DNA from: Phycisphaerales bacterium
Lineage (GTDB): Bacteria > Planctomycetota > Phycisphaerae > Sedimentisphaerales > Anaerobacaceae
Assembly: GCA_020352215.1 (NCBI GenBank)
Contig: CP070675.1
Span: 3,611,869 to 3,669,558, forward strand
Length of the DNA: 57,690 bases
Reading direction: 5' to 3'
Part shown: positions 18,554 through 26,987 of the stretch, piece after piece
Layout of the letters: each line of letters begins with the position of its first letter
How positions within the stretch are numbered: the first letter of the stretch is position 1
Notes under the pieces: generated by a model
What the model was told of the DNA's origin: nothing
The model's database searches: none
What the model saw: the letters and a program-made list of their open reading frames with translations, nothing else
Made by a program: the position numbers and the translations under genes

Positions 18554-20302
18554 ATGAGAAGAGTGGTGTCGACAGTCTTGGCTCTGCTTCTGTGCCCGAT
18601 GTTTTGTCAGGCCCTGAGCGGTGAGGCCATGGCGATGGAACCCGCTCCTGAGCCTGCGGCCACAGACGCGGACCAGCTCCCTTCGCCGATAGTTACAGAT
18701 AATTCTGTGGAGCTGTGCCTTAACAGCAGGTATTCACAGCATTCCCTGCGTGGTGCCGCCAGTACCCAGCAGTTGAGTAACATCGTCTGGGCTGCGGGAA
18801 GAGCTCCGGTCACAGGGGCTCGGAGGGATACATATGTCGCCACACCAACCGCGACATATCTATATGACCCAGTTGGCCATTCACTCAGTTGGCATTCAGA
18901 TGACGCGAGGGACGATGGTGCCTTCGCGATCATATATGAAAGCCAGCTTCATTTCGATACCGGGGTATCGTTTATGCCGGCACTGCTGGCCTCTGTTTCT
19001 TTGTGCCGGAGCACGGAATCTTCAATGGCGAGCTGCCCGAAGGGGCTTGGATACCCAAAGGTAAGGCTGTTTTTTGGAGCGCAGCCAGCCAACGCCTTGA
19101 CAACTGAATTGGCGGCGCACTGCTCTGTGCCGGAAGGCGAGCCTGGGTGGTTGCCGGATCCTTCAACCACGGGCGACAATAGCCTTGAAGAGGTGCTTGC
19201 CAATCTCAATTACATCAGCAGCTTTGCTCAAACGAATTTGACACTGCAGCAAATCTCGCAGATTCTATGGGCAGGATATGGCTGCACAGACCACCGACCG
19301 AGTGGTAAGGCCGGTTTGACCGTTCCTTCTGCCTGGGCCAACTACTATTTGACCCGGAGCATCTATCTGGTGAACGAAAACGGTGTGTATCGATATCACA
19401 ATAGAAATCCCAGCACGAACCTGACTACCCGCGACCATAGAATCGAGCAACTGGACCCTCCTGATGTCAGGCGCAGGTTGCAGTCGGCCGATGACGGAAT
19501 CGGTCCACAATCTGCCGGTCTTAGAGACGGCCTGCGGGCTGCTGTCGGTGGCCTGCCCCTGGCCCCGTGTTATGTCATACTCTGTCTTGATTCCTCTTAT
19601 GTGGGGCAGGAGTACGCTCATTTAGAAGCGGGTTTTGTAGCCAGCAATATGCTCATCCAGGCGACTGCAATTGACTTAGGCTGTCACTTCACATCCGAAC
19701 TAAGCTCCGGCGAGCAGAGGAGCATCCAAGCCGCCACAAATATACCCGCATCACATGTCCCCCAAGCGGTAGTCAGCATAGGCCCGATTGGGCCAGCGGC
19801 GGAAGTCCCAGTATCTGTTTCCGTGGTTCTTCAAGGAGACGGACGCCCCGATGATGGGTGGGCGGTTCCGTTGACCGTCAAGTTCTTTGCGACAGGCGCT
19901 GATGTGTTGCACGATACTCCGACTCATGAGTTCGACTTGACCACCACCAAGTCCGCTACCGAGAACGCGGCTATCTGTGAGATTACAGGTGTCACGCCGG
20001 GAACCTATGATGTCACCGCGGTTGGCCAGTCGACTCTCACCAATGCCAGGAGGAGCGTAGTCATTTCAGCTCCACAGACGTCGTTGGACCTGGGCACACT
20101 TCTGGAGGGCAACGCCAGCCGGGATGACATTGTTGATCTTGATGATTATGCCATCCTCTCAGCACGCTGGCTGACTTCCAAGGCACAGGCTGAGTATGAT
20201 GTTGGTACGGATTTCGACCGTGATGGATTTGTGGACGCAGCGGACCTCTGCCTGTTGGCGGCCAATTGGCTAAGAGGCTCACCGTTGGAAATTCCGCCAT
20301 AA
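18554..20302 (+). CDS. Exported protein with SagB/nitroreductase-like domains and dockerin tail
   Basis: 582 residues from the ATG at 18554, which begins a signal peptide (MRRVVSTVLALLLCPMFCQA); the in-frame ATG at 18446 would bury it. The region about 185-385 matches the SagB/McbC-like nitroreductase fold: NLTLQQISQILWAGYGCTD, a PSAWANYYLTRSIYLV stretch, GVYRYHNRN, LAPCYVILCLD, and HLEAGFVASNMLIQATAIDLG. An earlier half-copy (about 50-180) repeats the start of the fold (TQQLSNIVWAAGRAPVTGAR ... ATYLYDPVGHSLSWH), so the protein looks like a tandem with one degenerate copy. A beta-sandwich (about 410-510) follows, then two dockerin-like calcium loops (DIVDLDDYAILSARWL and DFDRDGFVDAADLCLLAANW). 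Cytoplasmic relatives use FMN; whether this exported protein binds FMN is unknown. Confidence 0.82.
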   Translation: MRRVVSTVLALLLCPMFCQALSGEAMAMEPAPEPAATDADQLPSPIVTDNSVELCLNSRYSQHSLRGAASTQQLSNIVWAAGRAPVTGARRDTYVATPTATYLYDPVGHSLSWHSDDARDDGAFAIIYESQLHFDTGVSFMPALLASVSLCRSTESSMASCPKGLGYPKVRLFFGAQPANALTTELAAHCSVPEGEPGWLPDPSTTGDNSLEEVLANLNYISSFAQTNLTLQQISQILWAGYGCTDHRPSGKAGLTVPSAWANYYLTRSIYLVNENGVYRYHNRNPSTNLTTRDHRIEQLDPPDVRRRLQSADDGIGPQSAGLRDGLRAAVGGLPLAPCYVILCLDSSYVGQEYAHLEAGFVASNMLIQATAIDLGCHFTSELSSGEQRSIQAATNIPASHVPQAVVSIGPIGPAAEVPVSVSVVLQGDGRPDDGWAVPLTVKFFATGADVLHDTPTHEFDLTTTKSATENAAICEITGVTPGTYDVTAVGQSTLTNARRSVVISAPQTSLDLGTLLEGNASRDDIVDLDDYAILSARWLTSKAQAEYDVGTDFDRDGFVDAADLCLLAANWLRGSPLEIPP

Positions 20303-20363
20303 TTATGTTTGATCCGTCCATCTGCCTTGTGTGAAGTGCGATCCCTGTCGCAGGGCAGTGACG

Positions 20364-20735
20364 ATGGCAAATCCGAGAATGCCAGCGGTCGCACTTGTCT
20401 TGGCGGCCGCGTGCCTCGGCAGTCCCGTTGCAACGAGTTCCGCGGTGATCGCGGTATGGGGGCGTTTGGCCAATCCCGGCTTCGAGAATGAGAGAATCAG
20501 CGCCACGCTGTTCTTCCCCGGCCAGGCGAAGGACGGAACCCGGGCGTACGAGTGGAGTCCGGGCTCAAACATGTCCCTCTATACGGTTCACCCCGCCGAC
20601 GAACGGCATCTGGACTGGGCCAAGAGCGCGGCAAACAGGGCGTTTGCTCTGGAGCGGATGCTATCTGCGGGGATAAACGTTGCCGTGATGTCGTCCCGGG
20701 GCGAGGACTTCGTGCCCTGCACCTGCCTGTACTGA
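20364..20735 (+). pseudogene. Truncated duplicate of the downstream exported TIM-barrel-like gene
   Basis: 123 residues with a signal peptide (MANPRMPAVALVLAAACLGS) and a body nearly the same as the first 120 residues of the gene at 21628: WGRLANPGFENERI, TLFFPGQAKDG, HPADERHLDW, AGINVAVMSS. By eye the DNA agrees at close to nine bases in ten from 20460 to 20705. Similarity stops at GEDF; a stop codon follows after PCTCLY. At least the last 320 residues of the parent, including its barrel end and dockerin tail, are missing. The frame is open, so a short exported product could still be made, but it cannot hold the full fold. Confidence 0.85.
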
Positions 20736-20777
20736 GTGATTGGGGAGCTTGGGACTAAGAGATTTCGGGAGCTTATA

Positions 20778-20828
20778 ATGAGGACACGCACTGTGTGGAT
20801 CGCCCTTGTTTCAGGTTGGTTGGTGTAG
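20778..20828 (+). other. Tiny signal-peptide-like ORF, possible gene remnant
   Basis: A 16-codon frame (MRTRTVWIALVSGWLV) with GGGAG 6-7 nt before its ATG, directly after the truncated duplicate. It looks like the start of an exported protein whose body is gone. It could also be chance. Confidence 0.3.
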
Positions 20829-20903
20829 GTGTTGTTGAGCTTCATGGGGTCTCACATGTACCACAGCCGCGGGCAAATTCGTCTCACTTGGCGAGGATTT
20901 TGC

Positions 20904-20932
20904 TTGACGCGGGAGCCGACGAGGTATAGTAT
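20904..20932 (+). promoter_or_regulatory. Promoter-like site leading into the repeat array
   Basis: -35 TTGACG (20904-20909) with extension GATTTTGC; the -10 can be read as TAGTAT at 17 nt (20927-20932) or TATAGT at 15 nt. The next intact gene starts 700 bp further on. The repeat cores begin about 210 bp downstream. Confidence 0.5.
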
Positions 20933-21141
20933 GTATACAACTAAAATGCCAACATCACGGTTGGCTATGGTAGATTACAGATGAGTAACATTGACTGACG
21001 CCAAGGCGAGGCCGCTCCTGGACGTCGGGGCCTAAGCCCTTGCAGGAGAAACACTTGGCACGTGTTTGCGGTCGGCGGGGGCCCTCCAGATGGGGCAAAT
21101 GGTCGCAAGACCCGGTCGCGCAAGATGAAAGCAAATTTTGC

Positions 21142-21458
21142 AAAACAAAGCCAATTTTCGGAGGGCCGAAATGAACCTAAGCTCTTTGCAAACAACGGGG
21201 TATGGTGATATTGCCGCTTTGGGACTCCGGAAAAACAAAGCCAATTCAAAGCCAAACCCGGCCTGCGGCCGGCAGCCCGAAGCACTGGGCGAGAAATCCT
21301 AAACGCGACGGATGGGCGCGATATGACGGAGCACGATTTGAAAAAACAAAGCCAATTTCCCAGAGGGTGAAATGGACACAAATGCAGTCATAACAGGATG
21401 TTACGGGAATAGACTGGCGCTCGGGGGTCGCGGAAAACAAAGCCAAACAAAGCCAGTT
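21142..21458 (+). repeat. Imperfect tandem repeat array, core AAAACAAAGCCAATTT
   Basis: Four units with cores at 21142, 21231, 21341 and 21433, spaced 89, 110 and 92 bp. In the second and fourth units a shorter half-copy (CAAAGCCAA) follows directly. Two units share an AGAGGG-like block after the core, and one shares the block GAATAGACTGGC with the other array at 54659-54763, which lies in the opposite orientation. After the last unit is a purine-rich stretch with several AGAAG and CAGAAG words (about 21463-21512). No credible protein is encoded. Confidence 0.75.
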
Positions 21459-21549
21459 GCGGTCAGAAGACAGGAGTCAGAAGTCAGAAGACAGAAGGCA
21501 GGAGGCGGACCTTTGCCGGTTGGCCGCCGGTTCGGCGGGAGTCTTTCGG

Positions 21550-21578
21550 TTGGAGGTTTTGTTGCAGTGATGTATAAT
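21550..21578 (+). promoter_or_regulatory. Promoter of the exported TIM-barrel-like gene
   Basis: -35 TTGGAG (21550-21555), 17 nt spacer, perfect -10 TATAAT (21573-21578), 49 nt before the ATG at 21628. Confidence 0.65.
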
Positions 21579-21627
21579 TGATTATCTGTTTTGTGAGTGC
21601 TGAAGTTTTCGTGGGAGGGCGGCGAAG

Positions 21628-22968
21628 ATGACAAATCTGAAGATGTCCTCGCTGGTACTTGTGTTGGCGGCGACGTGCGCGGGCGGCTCCATTACCCCGA
21701 TGCCTCCGGCGATCCCGATTTGGGGGCGTTTGGCCAATGGCGGCTTCGAGAATCAGAGAATCAAGGCCACGCTGTTCTTCCCGGGCCAGGCGAAGGACGG
21801 AACCCAGCCGTACGAGTGCAGTGCACCGCCGAATATGTCTCTCTACACAGTTCACCCCGCCGACGAACGCCATCTGGACTGGGCCGAGAGCGCGGAAAAC
21901 AGGGCGTTTGCTCTGGACCGGATGGTATCTGCGGGGATAAACGTAGCAGTGATGTCGTCCTGGGGCGAGGACTTTTTGGGCTGCACGACGGCCTGGACGC
22001 CCTGGGCCCCCATGCAGTGTTCACCCCAGGCCCACGATGAGCTTTTTGCGGCGGCTGTCGGCAAGCCGATTTTCATAATGCCGTTTATCGAGTCCCGCGC
22101 GGACTGGAATTTTAGGAATGAGTTTCCTCGCTGGGGCAAGGACGTGGCCCCCGGGACGGTCAGTCAGATCGTCAACCTCATTCGCCGGTACCTTGAGGCA
22201 GCGCACGGACGAAGCTGGTCGGGCAAGTGGGCGCAGGTCTATGACCGTAGCGGCCGGGCGCGATATGCCGTCGCGATCATTCACGCTTCTTCCAACAATC
22301 TGGGATCGGCTGAGCACGCCGCCTATGCGAACGGCTTTGGAGCCATTGCAGATGAAGTGTACCGCCAGACCAGCGTCCGAGTTGGGTTCTTTATCGACGC
22401 TCTTCCGCCGGGCACATACGCCCCGGGCGCCTTCAAGCCCTACTGGCAGACAACCGGCCCGTATCTGAAGACCGAGTCGTCTATCCTGGGTGTTATGTGC
22501 TTTATCCCGGAGATCTGGAAAGGTTCCTCCGACGATGATCTGTTGATCAACTGGAAACGCACATTTTCTGCCGGCTGGTCGGGCACCGGTGTTCCCTTCC
22601 TGATGGATGTCTCGCCCGGATACGATGCGCACATAGTCTTCCCGAGCTCAGTGCGATACGGGCTGAACCTGCAATGGATGCTGGCCCTTACCGAGATGGT
22701 GGAGGACTACGGTGCCGATGGACTGGTTTACAACTCCTGGAATGGCTACACAGAGGGGATGGCGGCAGTTGTTTTGCAGGAGTACAACGACTACTTCTAC
22801 CATTGGCTCTGCAAATTGACGTGCACGTATGCACCGGAGACTTGCAGAGACTTGGTGCGCTGCGGCGGGAGACTCTTTGGCGATGTCAACGAGGATTGCA
22901 CGGTCAATCTATTCGACTTGGCCGGCCTGGCGGAGAACTGGCTCGACAGCGACAGCCCAACTCCGTAA
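21628..22968 (+). CDS. Exported TIM-barrel-like protein with dockerin tail, possible glycoside hydrolase
   Basis: 446 residues with a signal peptide at the start (MTNLKMSSLVLVLAATCAGG). The body has features of a glycosidase-like barrel: TLFFPGQAKDG, AGINVAVMSSWGEDF, FIMPFIESRADW, VAIIHASSNN, VGFFIDALPPG, and near the end VYNSWNGYTEGMA, which recalls the SWNEWxEG end motif of GH99/GH71-like and related barrels. The last 30 residues (GDVNEDCTVNLFDLAGLAEN) are a dockerin-like calcium loop. I cannot place it in one GH family, and no substrate can be given. It has its own promoter. A truncated, recent copy of its first 120 codons lies 1.26 kb upstream, beyond the repeat array. Confidence 0.8.
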   Translation: MTNLKMSSLVLVLAATCAGGSITPMPPAIPIWGRLANGGFENQRIKATLFFPGQAKDGTQPYECSAPPNMSLYTVHPADERHLDWAESAENRAFALDRMVSAGINVAVMSSWGEDFLGCTTAWTPWAPMQCSPQAHDELFAAAVGKPIFIMPFIESRADWNFRNEFPRWGKDVAPGTVSQIVNLIRRYLEAAHGRSWSGKWAQVYDRSGRARYAVAIIHASSNNLGSAEHAAYANGFGAIADEVYRQTSVRVGFFIDALPPGTYAPGAFKPYWQTTGPYLKTESSILGVMCFIPEIWKGSSDDDLLINWKRTFSAGWSGTGVPFLMDVSPGYDAHIVFPSSVRYGLNLQWMLALTEMVEDYGADGLVYNSWNGYTEGMAAVVLQEYNDYFYHWLCKLTCTYAPETCRDLVRCGGRLFGDVNEDCTVNLFDLAGLAENWLDSDSPTP

Positions 22969-23124
22969 GCCCCCTAACTTGGGCAGCAGGCATCGCGCAA
23001 ACTCGCATATTTGCTCTCGTCCCAACCAGGCTTTGGGGTTTCCCACACAGGGTCGATCACCATCCGAAAAATTGCAGAGAAAAAGGATGCATCGCCGAAG
23101 ATAGGAAAAGGGAGGGCTTTTTTG

Positions 23125-23142
23125 GGCCGCGACTGAGCGGCC
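23125..23142 (+). other. Short GC hairpin upstream of the membrane-anchored protein
   Basis: Perfect 6-bp stem GGCCGC / GCGGCC with a 6-nt loop, 24 bp before the ATG at 23166. The T run lies on the 5' side, so it is not a plus-strand terminator. It may affect translation or mean nothing. Confidence 0.3.
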
Positions 23143-23165
23143 AGTTTCAGGAGACATACGTACTA

Positions 23166-23846
23166 ATGGGGGCCAAACGGAAGAAAACAAGGTTCCTGGT
23201 CTTTGTGATGGTCGGCGTATTGCTTGGGCTCTTTGTATATCTGGCGCGAGGTTTCTACCATGGGGCCATGACCATACATGAACTTCTGACCGAGAACAAG
23301 CATCTGAAGAAGGCGATAACCAACCTCACGCTTGAGGAGCAAATAGGCTACGCCAAGGTGATTGCACAGGATGTGAACGACGGCGAAATCGTCACCACGA
23401 TACGGTTCGTCGAGACGGCGAGAGACGACAAGTTGACGCAGATTCTTCAGCGGGATTACACGATTGAAGGCGACGTGATCCATTTTGATGCTCTGGTTGT
23501 CAGATTCGGGGACAGAATGGTGATGGATGGTCAGACGCGGGCCTTGTATCTGTGGAGAAGGGTCTACGGCGAGCACATGGCGCCGAAGGACGGCTTCGCG
23601 ATAGAGAAGCCCGGTGCCGAGCCAAAGAGATACCGCGACTTGCTCGAAGCCCTGCCCGTTAACCAGAGGCAACTTTTCTGGTCAGGGATCTGGGAGCTGG
23701 CAAACGACCCCGAGAAGCTCAAGGCTTACGACATCAAGGCCATCTACGGCAACGTAGTCTACTCCAAGCTGCGGCCAGGGCTCATCTACGTGTTCAAGAT
23801 AAGTCCGACCGGCCAGGTCTACCCCGAGGTGGTGCCCGATATGTGA
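23166..23846 (+). CDS. Membrane-anchored conserved protein of unknown function
   Basis: 226 residues from the ATG at 23166; the frame is open further upstream, but that part overlaps the previous gene and is not coding. One membrane helix near the N-terminus (TRFLVFVMVGVLLGLFVYLA), then a coiled-coil-like stretch (ELLTENKHLKKAITNL) and a soluble domain with DYTIEGDVIHFDALVVRFGD, RALYLWRRVYGEHMAP and KPGAEPKRYRDLLEALP. I have seen this last combination in conserved bacterial hypothetical proteins, but no reaction is known to me. The domain probably faces the periplasm. AGGAG lies 12 nt upstream of the ATG, rather far. Confidence 0.75.
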   Translation: MGAKRKKTRFLVFVMVGVLLGLFVYLARGFYHGAMTIHELLTENKHLKKAITNLTLEEQIGYAKVIAQDVNDGEIVTTIRFVETARDDKLTQILQRDYTIEGDVIHFDALVVRFGDRMVMDGQTRALYLWRRVYGEHMAPKDGFAIEKPGAEPKRYRDLLEALPVNQRQLFWSGIWELANDPEKLKAYDIKAIYGNVVYSKLRPGLIYVFKISPTGQVYPEVVPDM

Positions 23847-23970
23847 CGGCTCCGAGCTCGCCGCCACCCGCTGAGTGCCGGCAGAATCTCGACATTTCTC
23901 CTGCCCCGGCCGATGCCTTCGCAACTTCTTTCAGAAAGAGCGTCTGTTCTGTGCGTTATGCGTTTCTGAA

Positions 23971-23999
23971 TTGACGGCGCAGGCGGCGTTGGCTATTGT
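23971..23999 (+). promoter_or_regulatory. Promoter of lhgO
   Basis: -35 TTGACG (23971-23976), 17 nt spacer, -10 TATTGT (23994-23999), 40 nt before the lhgO ATG. Confidence 0.65.
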
Positions 24000-24039
24000 A
24001 TGGGTCGGCCACTTACTACGGTGTTCGAGGATGTAGCCG

Positions 24040-25260
24040 ATGAGCGAAAAGACCGACTTTGATATCGTTGTCATAGGGGCAGGAATAGTGGGTCTGGCAT
24101 CCGCGTATAAGATTACGCTGTCGCACCCCGATGTTCGTATTGTTGTGCTGGAAAAGGAGGACAGCCTGGCGAGTCACCAGACCGGGCATAATTCCGGCGT
24201 TATTCATTCGGGTTTGTATTACACCCCTGGCTCAAACAAGGCCAAGACCTGTGCCGAGGGCCGAAAGCAACTGGTGGCCTTTGCAAAGAAACACAAGATA
24301 CCCTATGAGATTTGCGGCAAAGTCATCGTTGCAACAGACGAAAGCGAGTTACCCAACCTCGATAAGGTCTTCGACAATGGCCAGCAAAACCAAATAGAGG
24401 GAATCGAGAAGATCGGGCCGGACGAAATAAAGGAAATCGAACCGTGCTGCTCGGCCATAGCGGGCATACGTGTGCCTTGCACGGGCATAATTGACTTCGT
24501 TCGGGTGGCGGAGAAGCTGGCCGAGCTGATAGAGAAAAAGGGAGAGGCCAACAAGATCCTGACTTCTCACGAGGTGACGGCTTTCGACAAACACGATTTC
24601 TACACCAAGGTTGTGACGAATGAAGGGGCTCTTGCGACACGGTACATCATCAACTGCGCCGGACTTCACAGTGATAGGATTGCGAAAATGGATGGGGTGG
24701 ATCCGGGCATGAGGATAATTCCCTTCCGGGGAGACTACTATGAGCTGACCGAAGAGGCGAGCCAGAAGGTCAAGAACCTGATATATCCGGTGCCCGATCC
24801 GGCGTTTCCTTTCCTGGGCGTTCATTTCACGCGTATGATCGATGGCTCGGTGGAATGTGGCCCGAATGCAGTTTTCTCCTTCAAGAGGGAGGGCTACGGC
24901 AAAACCGACTTCGACCTGACCGATACCTGGGATTCGCTGTCCTACTGGGGGACATGGCGGCTGTGTCTGCGGCATTGGCTCTACGGGCTCGGCGAATATA
25001 CACGGGCCTTTTCCAAGACGCTATTCCTGCGGCAGTTGCAGAGATTGGTTCCGTCGCTTACCGCCGACGAGATAAAACCAGGCAAAGCGGGGGTTCGAGC
25101 TCAGGCTCTGGCGTCGAACGGTTCGCTGATCGATGATTTCAAGATAGAGAGCCGCGGAAATTCCGTCCATGTCTTGAACGCTCCGTCGCCGGCTGCAACG
25201 GCGGCTCTGGCGATCGGCGATCACATAAACGAGGTGGCTACGAAATACTTCAAGCTTTGA
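24040..25260 (+). CDS. lhgO: L-2-hydroxyglutarate oxidase/dehydrogenase
   Basis: 406 residues, normal length. FAD enzyme that oxidises L-2-hydroxyglutarate to 2-oxoglutarate, clearing a side product of malate and lactate dehydrogenases. It shows the dinucleotide motif VVIGAGIVGLASAYKI, the family signature QTGHNSGVIHSGLYYTPGS, CTGIIDFVRVAEKL, IINCAGLHSDRIAKM, and a C-terminal APSPAATAALAIG block. It is probably soluble or membrane-associated and passes electrons to quinone. It has a good promoter and heads a same-strand run with the CGGC protein, the AstE/AspA-like deacylase and priA, though gaps of 80-145 bp leave a single operon uncertain. Confidence 0.95.
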   Translation: MSEKTDFDIVVIGAGIVGLASAYKITLSHPDVRIVVLEKEDSLASHQTGHNSGVIHSGLYYTPGSNKAKTCAEGRKQLVAFAKKHKIPYEICGKVIVATDESELPNLDKVFDNGQQNQIEGIEKIGPDEIKEIEPCCSAIAGIRVPCTGIIDFVRVAEKLAELIEKKGEANKILTSHEVTAFDKHDFYTKVVTNEGALATRYIINCAGLHSDRIAKMDGVDPGMRIIPFRGDYYELTEEASQKVKNLIYPVPDPAFPFLGVHFTRMIDGSVECGPNAVFSFKREGYGKTDFDLTDTWDSLSYWGTWRLCLRHWLYGLGEYTRAFSKTLFLRQLQRLVPSLTADEIKPGKAGVRAQALASNGSLIDDFKIESRGNSVHVLNAPSPAATAALAIGDHINEVATKYFKL

Positions 25261-25349
25261 GACGCCGCGCAGTGTGCCGTAATTGCTGACCGCCGGTGGT
25301 GTCTTCGTTTCGCCGCTCAGAGCAGGGACACTTAACTGAGGATAACGTC

Positions 25350-25781
25350 ATGGTGGATGTGAAGGATAAGGATTACGTCGTGGTAGTACAGTGCCATATA
25401 GTGAAAGAGCGCTGTTCAGGCTTTTGCTGTGAGAAGGCGTTCGCCGAGCGAACCGGTGGCTTCGCGGACTATCCCCAGGATAGGGAATACCGCATATTGA
25501 CTCTTACTTGCGGCGGCTGTTGCGGCAAGGCGCTACATCGCAAGCTCAGCCACGTGAGCCGCCAGATCAAGAAGCACGAGCAAGTTAAGAAGGACAGATT
25601 GGTTGTGCAGTTGTCTTCCTGCATTACAAAGGACAACTATCATAGTCCCCCATGTCCGCACCTGGATTATATAAGGGTGCTGATTGCAGGGGCCGGATTT
25701 GATGTACGCGAGGATACTGTGATATCGGAAAAGGCCCAGGCCCGGCGCGATGCGGGTGTATACGCATGCAGTGGTGGGTAG
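25350..25781 (+). CDS. CGGC-domain protein
   Basis: 143 residues from the ATG at 25350, with GAGG 8 nt upstream. The small domain has VVQCHIVKERCSGFCCEKAF near the start, the name motif TCGGCCGKALHRKL (about 56-69), then LSSCITKDNYHSPPCPHLDY. These cysteines and the CGGC motif match the CGGC family (PF08821), thought to bind metal or act in redox or sensing; no reaction is proven. Length and spacing are usual. It sits 89 bp after lhgO and 143 bp before the deacylase gene. Confidence 0.88.
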   Translation: MVDVKDKDYVVVVQCHIVKERCSGFCCEKAFAERTGGFADYPQDREYRILTLTCGGCCGKALHRKLSHVSRQIKKHEQVKKDRLVVQLSSCITKDNYHSPPCPHLDYIRVLIAGAGFDVREDTVISEKAQARRDAGVYACSGG

Positions 25782-25924
25782 CGTGATCGGCGACCGGTTC
25801 TGCCAATGTCGGACCGAGAGTCTTCGTATGGATGTGGCCGTATGCTGTCTGCTCGAGCGCAGCTGTGGTCGTACCATGTGCGGCGATACGAATCACGAAG
25901 CGTCTGAGAAGGAGAGAAAAGGGT

Positions 25925-26908
25925 ATGGCGACGGGTAAGAGCCAGGGTGTCCCCCAGAAGGTGAGGTACTCGTTCCTGAAGATATTGACCGGCTCTGATT
26001 TGTCCAGGCGCCGATTACCTTTCATGTCGGTCGAGAGTGCCGAGCAGGGGCCTGTTGTCTGGCTGGCCGGATGTATTCATGGAGATGAGGTTACTGGTAT
26101 CGTTACGATTCAGGAGGTTTTCAAGAGGATCCAGAAGCAACACCTGCTGAGAGGTTCTGTATACGCCTTTCCTTTGATGAATCCCATCGGCTTCGAGACT
26201 GGATCGCGCAACATCACCTTGAGCAGGGAAGACCTCAACCGGTCGTTTCCGGGCCGCGCGAACGGTTCTCTGGCCGAGAGGATAGCCGAAAAGATATTTG
26301 CCACAATCACAGAGACGAATCCCGACCTGGTTCTGGACCTTCACAACGATTGGATGAAATCGATCCCGTATGTGGTGGTAGAACCGAGCCCGGGCGGCGG
26401 CCATCAAAAGGCGTACAAGCAAGCTGCAACGATCGCGGGCAAAGCGGGCTTCCTGGTCATCCTCGAAACCGAGCAGGTGAGCAGTAGCTTTGCCAACAGC
26501 CTGCTCCGCCACGGGGTCCCGGCCTTGACGATTGAACTGGGCGAATCGTATGTCGTGAACGAGCAAAACGTCGCGTATGGTGTAGATTCAATCCTGGCGA
26601 TTCTGGCGCATCTTGACATGGTAGAACAGCCGGGCGAGGCCTTCAGTTTTGACCTGCCGGCGGCGGTGAGCGGTAAGATGCTGGAGTTCTCATCCCAGCC
26701 CGTCGGCTCGGCCAGCGGCATCATCAGGTTCTTGGCCGGGCCGGGGGACCTGGTCAAGAAGGGACAGCCCGTTGCCAAGATATACAACGCTTTTGGCAAG
26801 TTGCAGGACACCGTTGTCTGTCTGAGTGATGGAATTGTCTTGGGCCACTCCGACTCTTCTGTGGCCTTTCCAGGGGCTCCTATAATGGCCTTTGGCATCA
26901 TCCAGTAG
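25925..26908 (+). CDS. Succinylglutamate desuccinylase/aspartoacylase-family zinc deacylase
   Basis: 327 residues from the ATG at 25925 (AAGGAG 10 nt upstream). The zinc motif is GCIHGDEVTG (His and Glu ligands, about 42-51), then NPIGFETGSRN and REDLNRSFPG, the third ligand in LDLHND, and the catalytic Glu in TIELGE. This is the AstE/AspA family (PF04952), which removes acyl groups from N-acylated amino acids. The last 80 residues (SGIIRFLAGPGDLVKKGQPV ... DGIVLG) resemble a biotinyl/lipoyl-like beta-hammerhead, as found in several members. The substrate is unknown; the lack of other ast genes argues against arginine breakdown. Confidence 0.9.
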   Translation: MATGKSQGVPQKVRYSFLKILTGSDLSRRRLPFMSVESAEQGPVVWLAGCIHGDEVTGIVTIQEVFKRIQKQHLLRGSVYAFPLMNPIGFETGSRNITLSREDLNRSFPGRANGSLAERIAEKIFATITETNPDLVLDLHNDWMKSIPYVVVEPSPGGGHQKAYKQAATIAGKAGFLVILETEQVSSSFANSLLRHGVPALTIELGESYVVNEQNVAYGVDSILAILAHLDMVEQPGEAFSFDLPAAVSGKMLEFSSQPVGSASGIIRFLAGPGDLVKKGQPVAKIYNAFGKLQDTVVCLSDGIVLGHSDSSVAFPGAPIMAFGIIQ

Positions 26909-26987
26909 TGGTGCGGTGAATGCCGTGGGCGGTTCTGGTCGGCGCTTGTGGGCTTCGAAATTGGATATGCACACACCACCTTGAGGT

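Noticed and set aside
20965..21381. 138-codon minus-strand frame with repeated NWLCF words
   Set aside because: The repeated words come from the DNA repeat core itself; the frame has no start signal and breaks in other units.
21142..21458. CRISPR array
   Set aside because: Core of only 16 bp, unequal 89-110 bp spacing with conserved interunit sequence, and no cas genes.
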